Assembly: GCA_007118795.1 (NCBI GenBank) | Contig: SKQX01000241.1 | Location: 1 to 20,009 of the forward strand | Length of the DNA stretch: 20,009 bases | Reading direction: 5' to 3' | Source of the DNA: Thermoflexales bacterium | GTDB lineage: Bacteria; Chloroflexota; Anaerolineae; B4-G1 | Part shown: piece after piece, positions 7,753-15,059 of the stretch | Numbering within the stretch: position 1 is the first letter of the stretch | How the letters are laid out: every line of letters starts with the position of its first letter | Notes under the pieces: generated by a model | What the model saw: the letters and a program-made list of their open reading frames with translations, nothing else | Databases searched by the model: none | Told to the model about the DNA's origin: nothing | Position numbers and translations under genes: made by a program

Positions 7753-7780
7753 TTGAAAAGCTGCTGATTTCGCGTATCAT
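7753..7780 (+). promoter_or_regulatory. Predicted internal promoter upstream of the MetH-activation-like gene and aroC
   Basis: TTGAAA (7753-7758) and TATCAT (7775-7780) are spaced by 16 bases; each box matches 5 of 6 consensus positions. It lies in the 207-base gap after aroE, the longest gap inside the cluster. It would give the downstream half (MetH-like gene, aroC, aroKB, aroQ, aminotransferase) transcription that escapes the attenuator. Confidence 0.5.
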
Positions 7781-7839
7781 CAGACAGGAGGGGCCAGGGC
7801 CTGAAGCGTGACGGGGCATTAGAAAGGGAAGCCGGGGAG

Positions 7840-8538
7840 ATGACCGCCATCGTCCTAGATGACATCCGATTCGAGCCGGGGTTTGGGGTACTAGCTAGCA
7901 GACTGCACGTCAACAAGAGGAGCCCCAGCGCCAAGCAGCTGGAACAACTTCTGGCTGCGGCGCAGAGCATCGCCAGGCCGAAAGCGCTCTACCGCGTCGC
8001 TTACGTCAAATCAAGAGCTGAGGATGGGGTCAACCTCGACGGGCATTGGTTTAGGAGTCGAGTGCTGCGAGTCAAATTGGAGGACGTCCATCGCGCCTTC
8101 CCCTTCGTGGCGACATGCGGCCGCGAACTCTACGATTGGAAGATGTCGATGGACGATGGGGTCGAGCGTCTCTATGCGGATACCATCAATGAGGTGGCTC
8201 TGGACGCGGCGAGAGAGGCGTTGAGAAGACACCTGATCAGAGAGCATCGTGTCGGCCGCACCGGGACGATAAACCCCGGCTCTCTGAAGGACTGGCCGAT
8301 CTACGGTCAGCGCCCCCTATTCGCGCTTCTGGGCGACCCGGCGGCCGCTATAGGGGTTCACCTTACCGAGAGTATGTGGATGATCCCACACAAATCTATC
8401 TCTGGCATCCGGTTTGCGACTGAAGAGCAGTTCGAAAGCTGTAGTCTCTGCCCGAGGGACGTGTGCTCCAGCAGGGAGGCGGCGTACGAAGAGGGGTTGT
8501 ATGAGGCGGAGTTCGCCCTGTCACCCAGGGGAGACTAG
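7840..8538 (+). CDS. Stand-alone methionine synthase (MetH) activation-domain-like protein
   Basis: The 232-residue protein resembles the stand-alone family related to the C-terminal reactivation domain of cobalamin-dependent methionine synthase, which binds AdoMet and helps remethylate oxidised cobalamin. Seen: NPGSLKDWPIYGQRPLF, then HLTESMWMIPHKSISGI, and a C-terminal Cys cluster C201-x2-C204-x4-C209 (CSLCPRDVC) followed by SREAAYEEG. E. coli MetH instead has the PGYPACPDH stretch. The Cys cluster suggests a metal site, though this is inference. The ATG at 7840 follows GGGGAG. The gene lies 24 bases before aroC and behind its own promoter-like sequence. No corrinoid-binding or methyltransferase gene is near, so its partner and the reason for its place in a shikimate cluster are unknown. 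Confidence 0.75.
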   Translation: MTAIVLDDIRFEPGFGVLASRLHVNKRSPSAKQLEQLLAAAQSIARPKALYRVAYVKSRAEDGVNLDGHWFRSRVLRVKLEDVHRAFPFVATCGRELYDWKMSMDDGVERLYADTINEVALDAAREALRRHLIREHRVGRTGTINPGSLKDWPIYGQRPLFALLGDPAAAIGVHLTESMWMIPHKSISGIRFATEEQFESCSLCPRDVCSSREAAYEEGLYEAEFALSPRGD

Positions 8539-8562
8539 AAGCGGTGGGCACGGAGATATGTT

Positions 8563-9696
8563 ATGTTGAGATTCCTCACGGCCGGTGAGTCTCACGGGCC
8601 GTGCTTGACCCTCATCGTGGAAGGGCTGCCGGCCGGCCTGCGACTTGACAACCAGACCATAAACCGGGATCTCCTGCGCCGTCAGGGCGGCTATGGGCGC
8701 GGTTCTCGCATGGCTATCGAGCGAGACCGCGCTGAGATCGTTGGGGGGATCCTGTACGGCCAGACGACGGGCGCCCCGGTGGCGATCCAGATAGAGAACA
8801 AGGATTGGGCCAACTGGCGTGAGCACTGGGCAGCGAGGGATTTGCCGAGATTGACCGTGCCGCGACCGGGACACGCCGACTATGCCGGGATGCAGAAATA
8901 CGGCGTCGACGACGCGCGGTTGATTCTGGAACGAGCGAGCGCCCGGGAGACAGCGGCCCGGGTGGCGGCCGGGGCCCTGACCAAGCACCTGCTCGGACCG
9001 TTCGGAATCGTGGTCGGCAGCTACACCAGCGAGATCGGAGGTGTCTCCGCAAGGATGCCGGAGTTGGGGCATCATGAGCGCTGGTCCCGAGCCGAGGCCA
9101 GTCCGGTTCGGTGTCCCGACGACGAGGCAACGGCGAAGATGTGCGCGCGGATCGACGAAGCCCGGGAGGCGGGAGATTCTCTGGGTGGCGTATTCGTGGT
9201 CACGGCGACGGGCGTGCCGGTGGGTCTCGGAAGCCACGTCCACTGGGACCGGAGGTTAGACGGACGGCTGGTCTGGGCCGTTATGTCGATCCCGGCCATC
9301 AAGGGGGTGGAGATCGGCCCCGCCTTCGAGAACGCCCGCAGGCCGGGAACGAAGGTACACGACGAGTTCGCGCCGAGCGGCGGCGGGGTGACGCGCACCT
9401 CGAATCGGGCTGGCGGATTCGAAGGCGGGATGACAAACGGCATGCCCATTGTCGTCCGGGCGGCCATGAAGCCGATCCCAACCACTGTGAGGCCGTTGCG
9501 CTCGGTGGACCTGGCAACGGGCGAGCCGGCCGAGACGGCGTACCAGCGCTCCGACGTTTGCGCGGTCCCGGCTGCCTCCATTGTGGGTGAGGCGATGGTT
9601 GCCTGGGTCCTGGCAGTGGCGCTGCGGGAAAAGCTCGGGGGTGACAGTCTGGCGGAGATGGAATTCCGGGGGAAGGCATTATGGGGCAGAGCGTGA
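8563..9696 (+). CDS. aroC: Chorismate synthase
   Basis: This enzyme performs the FMN-dependent trans-elimination of phosphate from EPSP to give chorismate, the last shared step. The 377-residue protein is full length. Seen: FLTAGESHGP at 4-13, GGYGRGSRM, RPGHADYAGMQKYG, the Arg/Ala-rich ASARETAARVAAGAL, and the FMN-binding C-terminal block FAPSGGGVTRTSNRAGG, EGGMTNGMPIVVR and AMKPIPT. No FMN-reductase domain is fused. The ATG at 8563 has CGGAGA six bases upstream; another ATG at 8558 is out of frame. The 3' end overlaps aroKB by 16 bases, so translation of the two is probably coupled. Confidence 0.97.
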   Translation: MLRFLTAGESHGPCLTLIVEGLPAGLRLDNQTINRDLLRRQGGYGRGSRMAIERDRAEIVGGILYGQTTGAPVAIQIENKDWANWREHWAARDLPRLTVPRPGHADYAGMQKYGVDDARLILERASARETAARVAAGALTKHLLGPFGIVVGSYTSEIGGVSARMPELGHHERWSRAEASPVRCPDDEATAKMCARIDEAREAGDSLGGVFVVTATGVPVGLGSHVHWDRRLDGRLVWAVMSIPAIKGVEIGPAFENARRPGTKVHDEFAPSGGGVTRTSNRAGGFEGGMTNGMPIVVRAAMKPIPTTVRPLRSVDLATGEPAETAYQRSDVCAVPAASIVGEAMVAWVLAVALREKLGGDSLAEMEFRGKALWGRA

Positions 9697-11315
9697 TCCT
9701 GACCGGGTTTATGGGCACGGGCAAGACAGTGGTGGGGCAAGAGTTGGGCCGACGGCTGGGACTACCTTTCGTCGACATGGATGCCGAGATCGAGGCACGG
9801 GCGGGGAAGTCGATTCGGCGCATCTTCAGCGAGGAGGGAGAGCCCACCTTCCGGCAGCTAGAGAACCGAGTCTGTGAAGAGCTGGCTACCGGCTGTCTCC
9901 GCAGTGAGCTCGCCGAAGGAGCGGTGATCGCGACGGGGGGAGGTGCGCTGGTCAACCCAGAGAACCTGTCTCTCATGAGGAAGAGGGGCCTGGTGATCTG
10001 CCTGGACACCAGCGCCGAGGAAATCGTGCGCCGCCTGGGCGATGGGGCGACTCGTCCGCTTCTGAACGTGCCCGACCCGCGGGCCGAGATCGAAGGGTTG
10101 TTGTCCGCTCGTCGGGAGGCATACGAAACCATCGCGTGGCACATCGACACCACCCACCTGTCGGTGGAGCAGACGGTGCGGCGAGTCCTCTCGCTGGTGG
10201 AGGCGATCCCCCTAACGGTCCGCTATCCGGGCGGGACGTACAAGATCCGCATCGGCAACGGACTGCTCAGCCACGTTGGCGGCTCTCTGCGGGCGACAGG
10301 CATACCTGCTGGCACCAGAGTGGCCATCGTCTCGAACGATGTGGTCGCCCCGCTGTATGCGTCTCAGGTGGAGGAGGCACTGCGTATCAGCGGTCTGCAA
10401 CCCTTACTGTGTGTCATCCCGGACGGTGAGGCGTATAAGACTGTCACCACCGCGACATCGCTCTACAAGCAACTGCTGGCAGGAGGGCTAGACCGGGACG
10501 GAGTCGTACTTTCACTGGGCGGGGGGGTGACCGGGGACATTGCCGGGTTTGTCGCCGCCACGTTCATGCGCGGTATCCAGTTCGCGCAGGCCCCCACGTC
10601 GCTGTTGGCGATGGTGGACGCAAGCGTGGGAGGTAAGACGGGTGTCGATCTGCCGGAAGGAAAGAACCTGGTTGGCACGTTCAAACAGCCGGCCTGCGTG
10701 ACCATCGATCCGGCCGTGCTGGCCACTTTGAGGAAGGACGAGCTGCGCTCTGGGATGGCAGAGGTGATCAAGCACGGCGTCATCGGTGACCCAGGACTGT
10801 TCATCGAGTTGGCAGCGCGAGGCCGGGAGTCGAGGGGGATCGATGCGCTGCCGACGATCACAGCCGATCAGATCGCCCAGGCGTTGAGAGTCAAGATCGA
10901 TATTGTAGAAGAGGATCCATACGAACGAGGCCGCCGCGCGGTGCTGAATCTTGGCCACACTGTCGGCCACGCACTGGAGACGTTAAGCAGTTTCAGGCTG
11001 CGCCACGGCGAGGCTGTTAGTATCGGCATGGTGGCTGCAGCGCGGATCGCCGTCACAATGGGCGTAGCCGAGCCGTCAGTTACGGAACAGCTGGGGGCGG
11101 TGCTGACGGACTGGGGGCTGCCGGTGCGTTGCGCTATTCCGGGGCGCTCTCGGCTACAGGCGGATGGGATCTGGCGGTCGATGGCCCACGACAAGAAACG
11201 GCGCAGAGGAAGGCTGCGTTGGGTGCTGCCGTCCAGCATCGGAGAGGTGACGATCCGGGATGACGTGGGGAAAGAGGTGGTGCTGGCCGTCCTGCGGGAC
11301 ATGGGCGCGATGTAG
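9681..11315 (+). CDS. aroKB: Bifunctional shikimate kinase / 3-dehydroquinate synthase fusion
   Basis: One 544-residue polypeptide carries two pathway enzymes. Residues 1-172 are shikimate kinase: Walker A GFMGTGKT (9-16), VDMDAEIE, the shikimate-binding ATGGGALV and a lid with RPLL. From about residue 176 comes 3-dehydroquinate synthase: LSLGGGVTGDIAGFVAATF, PTSLLAMVDASVGGKTGVD, GMAEVIKHG (metal-binding Glu), LNLGHTVGHALE (metal-binding His) and RHGEAVSIGM. The enzymes catalyse steps 5 and 2, which are not consecutive. The join, around VEAIPLTVRY, is short with no visible linker or frameshift. The same fusion is known from Thermotoga. The ATG at 9681 lies inside the end of aroC with GGGGGAAGG upstream. 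Confidence 0.95.
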   Translation: MGQSVILTGFMGTGKTVVGQELGRRLGLPFVDMDAEIEARAGKSIRRIFSEEGEPTFRQLENRVCEELATGCLRSELAEGAVIATGGGALVNPENLSLMRKRGLVICLDTSAEEIVRRLGDGATRPLLNVPDPRAEIEGLLSARREAYETIAWHIDTTHLSVEQTVRRVLSLVEAIPLTVRYPGGTYKIRIGNGLLSHVGGSLRATGIPAGTRVAIVSNDVVAPLYASQVEEALRISGLQPLLCVIPDGEAYKTVTTATSLYKQLLAGGLDRDGVVLSLGGGVTGDIAGFVAATFMRGIQFAQAPTSLLAMVDASVGGKTGVDLPEGKNLVGTFKQPACVTIDPAVLATLRKDELRSGMAEVIKHGVIGDPGLFIELAARGRESRGIDALPTITADQIAQALRVKIDIVEEDPYERGRRAVLNLGHTVGHALETLSSFRLRHGEAVSIGMVAAARIAVTMGVAEPSVTEQLGAVLTDWGLPVRCAIPGRSRLQADGIWRSMAHDKKRRRGRLRWVLPSSIGEVTIRDDVGKEVVLAVLRDMGAM

Positions 11316-11443
11316 CGTTTCGCGGGCCCAGACAGGCCACCTCTGCCGCACGAGGATCAAGGCAAACTCGGTGCCTACCTGTCTCCGCGACGGCGTCTGC
11401 CCCGCGGTCTGGCTGACTATGGTCCCAACTGGAGATTGAGCAT

Positions 11444-11911
11444 ATGACCAAATCCCGACGGCACGTCCTGGTTCTTCACGGGCCCAACCTCAACCTGCTG
11501 GGCCAGCGGGAGCCCGAGGTGTACGGTGGAGTAACCCTGAGAGAGATCAACGTTGCACTCCGAGAGGCTGCGAAAGAGCGTGAGGCGCAGCTGAAGATCG
11601 TTCAGTCGAATCACGAGGGCACGCTGATCGACTCCTTGCACGAGACGAGGGACTGGGCGGAGGGGGTACTCGTCAATGCGGGGGGATACACCCACACGAG
11701 CGTGGCCCTTCGAGACGCCATTGTCGCCGCCGGACACCCGACGGTCGAGGTGCATGTGTCGAATATCTACGCCCGAGAGGGTTTCCGGAGAGAGTCGCTC
11801 CTAGCCCCCGTGTGTATCGGACAGATCAGCGGGTTCGGCTGGCGAAGCTACCTGCTCGGCCTGACGGCTCTGCTGGACATCATCGCTGACCCACATCAGG
11901 GTGGACCGTGA
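11444..11911 (+). CDS. aroQ: 3-dehydroquinate dehydratase, type II
   Basis: This enzyme converts 3-dehydroquinate to 3-dehydroshikimate (step 3) by trans elimination; type II enzymes form dodecamers. The 155-residue protein is of normal length. Seen: VLHGPNLNLLGQREPEVYGG with the catalytic Tyr, NAGGYTHTSVALRDA for the carboxylate site, EVHVSNIYAREGFRRES with the catalytic His, and GQISGFGWRSYLLGL at the C-terminus. The ATG at 11444 has GGAGA upstream. It follows aroKB after 128 bases and overlaps the aminotransferase start by four bases (GTGA), a typical coupled junction. Confidence 0.96.
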   Translation: MTKSRRHVLVLHGPNLNLLGQREPEVYGGVTLREINVALREAAKEREAQLKIVQSNHEGTLIDSLHETRDWAEGVLVNAGGYTHTSVALRDAIVAAGHPTVEVHVSNIYAREGFRRESLLAPVCIGQISGFGWRSYLLGLTALLDIIADPHQGGP

Positions 11912-13104
11912 CGCCAGCTCTTCGATTACGCGATCTTCCGCCCTATCCCTTCGCCGCCTGGTCGGAGCGCGTCACCGATGCGGCCCAGCAGGGCATCGAT
12001 GTGATACGGCTGGACATGGGGAACCCGGACATGCCCCCGCACGACGAGGTCATTGAGACCCTTTGCCAATCAGCCCGCCGCCCCAGCCATCACGGCTACC
12101 CGGGGTACCGAGGCACTTCCGCCCTGCGGCAGGCCATCGCCGAGTATTATGGCCGTCGCTTCGGGGTAACGGTCGACCCGGACAACGAGATCCTGCCCCT
12201 GATTGGGTCCAAAGAAGGCCTGGTCAACCTGGCCCTTGCCTACCTCGATCCGGGAGATGTGGCACTGGTGCCCGATCCAGGGTACGCGCCCTATGCGCGG
12301 GGGGCCATCCTGGCCGGCGCCAGGGCACAGACCTTTCCACTGCGCCCGGAACTTGGCTTTCTCCCAGACCTGAGCACGATCTGCCCGGAGGTGGCCGAGG
12401 AAGCATCATTGATGTGGCTCAACTACCCGAACAACCCCACCGGTGCCACCGCCGATCTGGACTTCCTCGCCCGAGCGGTGGATTTCGCCCGTCGGTCCGA
12501 CCTGTTGCTCTGTCACGATGCGCCATACTCCGACGTCACTTACGACGGCTATCGAGCCCCGAGCATGCTGCAAGTGGACGGGGCTCTGGAGGTGGGGATA
12601 GAGTTCAACTCTCTATCGAAGATGGCGAACATGGCAGGATGGCGAATAGGGATGGCCGTGGGAAAGGCTGAGGCCGTGCGGGCCCTGAGCACAGTGAAGT
12701 CGAACGTAGATTCCGGCTTTTTCCGTCCCCTGCAGGATGCCGCTGTGACTGCATTGAGCAGCCACGGCGAGTGGGTAGCGCAGCGTAACGCAATCTACCG
12801 AGATCGGTTGGATCTACTGGCGGAAGGATTGCGCCACATCGGACTGTCGGCTTCCCGTCCCCGGGCTACCCCTTATCTCTGGGCCCCCATTCCCGTTTCC
12901 AGTGGCGACAGGATCGGCTCAGGGTGGACCTCCAAGAGTTTCGCGCAGATGGTGCTAGAGGAAACGGGTATCGTGGTGGCCCCCGGTTCGTTCTTTGGCA
13001 AGGCGGGCGAGGGATTCATCAGGGTATCAGCTACAGCTTCGACAACCCGCATCGCAGAGGCAGTGCATCGGCTTAAGGCTTCCAAGATCGGGATGTCGCC
13101 ATAG
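11908..13104 (+). CDS. Class I/II PLP-dependent aminotransferase, probable aromatic or prephenate aminotransferase
   Basis: The 398-residue protein is a fold-type I aminotransferase. Seen: MGNPDMPPHDEV near the N-terminus, HGYPGYRGTSALRQAIAEYY, PDPGYAPYA, YPNNPTGATADLDFL, DAPYSDVTYDGY (the Asp and Tyr that hold PLP) and SLSKMANMAGWRIGMAVG with the Schiff-base Lys238. The overall style is close to the LL-diaminopimelate/DapC-like and AspC-like group, so the substrate cannot be read from motifs. Its location, overlapping aroQ by four bases at the end of a complete aro cluster that otherwise lacks a transaminase, makes the final Phe/Tyr step or prephenate transamination the likely job. The start is GTG 11908. 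Diaminopimelate synthesis remains possible. Confidence 0.9.
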   Translation: MTPALRLRDLPPYPFAAWSERVTDAAQQGIDVIRLDMGNPDMPPHDEVIETLCQSARRPSHHGYPGYRGTSALRQAIAEYYGRRFGVTVDPDNEILPLIGSKEGLVNLALAYLDPGDVALVPDPGYAPYARGAILAGARAQTFPLRPELGFLPDLSTICPEVAEEASLMWLNYPNNPTGATADLDFLARAVDFARRSDLLLCHDAPYSDVTYDGYRAPSMLQVDGALEVGIEFNSLSKMANMAGWRIGMAVGKAEAVRALSTVKSNVDSGFFRPLQDAAVTALSSHGEWVAQRNAIYRDRLDLLAEGLRHIGLSASRPRATPYLWAPIPVSSGDRIGSGWTSKSFAQMVLEETGIVVAPGSFFGKAGEGFIRVSATASTTRIAEAVHRLKASKIGMSP

Positions 13105-13154
13105 AACTTCAATAGCGGCCCTGGACAGCGCCGCAGACAAGGACCATAGGAGAG

Positions 13155-14012
13155 ATGAACAACCGTCAGATCGCGCTGATCACCGATAGCACATGCGACA
13201 TCCCCCAGAGACTGATCGAACGGCACGACATCGTTGTCGTTCCCTTCTACGTCGTGTGGGGGGAAGAGACCTTTCGAGATCGCGTGGACATGGAGCCTGC
13301 CGCATTCTATAAGCGCCTGGTGGAGGACTCTGAGTATCCGACGACGTCATATGAGACCCCCAAGGGCTTCTTAGCCACCTTCCAAGAAGCGGTGAACCGA
13401 GGGGCGGAGGAGATCGTGGTCATCACGCTCAGCAGTGCTCTGAGCGGAGGATTCGAGGCAGCTACGCAAGCTTCCAAGGCGGTGGAGCAGGATACGCACG
13501 TGGTCGATTCGAGGGGCACGACGATGAGCCTCGGTTGGCAGGTCCTGGCTGCAGCCCGCACCCGAGAGGCCGGAGGCGACGCCCGCGCGATGGTCGCGGC
13601 AGCCGAGAAAGTCCGAGAACGAGTGGTTTTGGAGGTCTCGCTGGACACCCTGGAGTACCTCCATAAAGGTGGACGGATCGGGGGCGCCACGAAGCTGATC
13701 GGCTCCCTGCTCAACGTCAAGCCCATCGTGATAATCAATCACGAGAGCGGAGAGGTGGAAGCGGGGGCGCGGGTTCGCACGCGCAAGCGGGGACTGGAGA
13801 CTCTGTACACACGTTTCTTCGATCAGGTCGATACTGAGGGCAGAATGCATATCGCGGTGATGCACGGCGACGCGCCCGATGACGCAGCCAGGATGGCCGA
13901 TCGGATCGAGCGGGAATACGAGCCGCACGAGCTTCTGGTCGAGATGACGGGCCCGGTACTGGGGGTGCACACCGGTCCTGGCGCAATCGCCCTGGCCGGA
14001 TACAGTGAATAG
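13155..14012 (+). CDS. DegV family fatty acid-binding protein
   Basis: DegV proteins bind a fatty acid; in Firmicutes the FakB members present it to the kinase FakA. The 285-residue protein has the typical layout: TDSTCDIP at residues 10-17, a TTSYETP stretch at the position of the usual Ser/Thr-rich lipid-head loop, SLDTLEYLHKGGRIGGA, LLNVKPIV and the C-terminal GPVLGVHTGPGAIAL that closes over the ligand. ATG 13155 follows TAGGAGAG. It comes 50 bases after the aminotransferase and 20 bases before the channel gene. No fatty acid kinase gene is visible here, so a role in lipid phosphorylation is only possible. Confidence 0.92.
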   Translation: MNNRQIALITDSTCDIPQRLIERHDIVVVPFYVVWGEETFRDRVDMEPAAFYKRLVEDSEYPTTSYETPKGFLATFQEAVNRGAEEIVVITLSSALSGGFEAATQASKAVEQDTHVVDSRGTTMSLGWQVLAAARTREAGGDARAMVAAAEKVRERVVLEVSLDTLEYLHKGGRIGGATKLIGSLLNVKPIVIINHESGEVEAGARVRTRKRGLETLYTRFFDQVDTEGRMHIAVMHGDAPDDAARMADRIEREYEPHELLVEMTGPVLGVHTGPGAIALAGYSE

Positions 14013-14032
14013 GGATCTTCGGATAAGCTTAC

Positions 14033-14905
14033 ATGGGATCCAGGTTTGAAGCGCTCAGTGCGCAGCTGACGGAGCACGCGCTCCAGTTTCTCATCGCCAT
14101 CGGCTTCCTGATTGCCGCGGTGGTTCTCTCGAGGGCCACGGCGCGCTGGGCCCGCCGGGCCCTGGCGCGGAGGATCCAGGACGCCGATATGCGCAGGTTT
14201 CTGAGGCGGACGGCACGCTACACGGTGCTGGCGCTGGGCATCCTGGCGGCACTGGACCAGATTCCGGGCATCCACATCTCGAGCTTCCTCGCCGGACTGG
14301 GCATCGTGGGCTTCACCATCGGTTTCGCGCTTCAGGATATCGCCCGCAACTTCATCGCCGGTTTCCTGCTCCTGATGCGGCAGCCTTTCGCCATCGGCGA
14401 CGCCGTGGAGATAGCGGGACGGCCAGGTATCGTGATTGACATCACGATGCGAGATACGGTGATCAAGTCCTGGGATGGGGTGATGGAGGTCATCCCGAAC
14501 CTAGACGTCTACAGCAGAGCGATCATCAACTACTCGGAGTTTCCGCTGGTCCGCCGAACGGTGAACATCAATCTCGGCCGGGGGGAAGACGTAGAAAGGG
14601 CCAAGGAGGTCATCATGGGAATCGTTAGTGGGAGCGAGGGGGTGTTGAAGGAGCCACCTCCCGAGATCTTCACGGAGGGGTTGGGCGACACGGCGCTGAA
14701 CCTAGCGGCTCATTTCTGGGTCGATCAGCAGAGAAACAATCAGTTCGCGGTGCACTCCCAGGTGCTGGAATCCATCAACGCGGCGGCCCGTGTAGAGGAT
14801 ATCGACCTACCGCATCCGACGCAGGTGGTGGTCCTGGAGCCTGAGTCACCCACCGACCTTGCAGCGGGCGAGGAGGCGCTCCCAGAGGAGGAAGGAGAGG
14901 GTTGA
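14033..14905 (+). CDS. MscS-type small-conductance mechanosensitive channel
   Basis: This family forms heptameric inner-membrane channels that open under membrane tension to release solutes. The 290-residue protein has three predicted membrane segments, about 17-33 (LQFLIAIGFLIAAVVL), 62-78 and 82-115. The last contains the pore-lining Gly/Ala-rich helix GLGIVGFTIGFALQDIARN. The cytoplasmic beta domain follows (PFAIGDAVEIAGRPGIVIDI, then VIPNLDVYSRAIINYS), then the alpha/beta domain and an acidic, probably disordered tail (EEALPEEEGEG). ATG 14033 is 20 bases after degV, so the two may be cotranscribed. The length is similar to E. coli MscS, and no extra sensor domain is present. Confidence 0.93.
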   Translation: MGSRFEALSAQLTEHALQFLIAIGFLIAAVVLSRATARWARRALARRIQDADMRRFLRRTARYTVLALGILAALDQIPGIHISSFLAGLGIVGFTIGFALQDIARNFIAGFLLLMRQPFAIGDAVEIAGRPGIVIDITMRDTVIKSWDGVMEVIPNLDVYSRAIINYSEFPLVRRTVNINLGRGEDVERAKEVIMGIVSGSEGVLKEPPPEIFTEGLGDTALNLAAHFWVDQQRNNQFAVHSQVLESINAAARVEDIDLPHPTQVVVLEPESPTDLAAGEEALPEEEGEG

Positions 14906-15059
14906 CCCCGGGGAGCTAGAGGCGCGTCCGGTGTCACCGCAGTGGGAGGCACAGCAGTTGGCCGTCAGCCGCGGACACTGAGCGCTTGGGCGATGGCATC
15001 CTGCTCAAGACCGAAAGACAACGAGTCCATCAATCAAGTACCCAGCTGGGAGGCGGTCT

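Noticed and set aside
11329..11384. Branched RNA-like structure in the aroKB-aroQ gap: AGACAGG paired with CCTGTCT enclosing two 4-bp hairpins
   Set aside because: A 7-bp match within a 128-base GC-rich gap is likely by chance, the inner stems are only 4 bp, and there is no T-run or known riboswitch motif.
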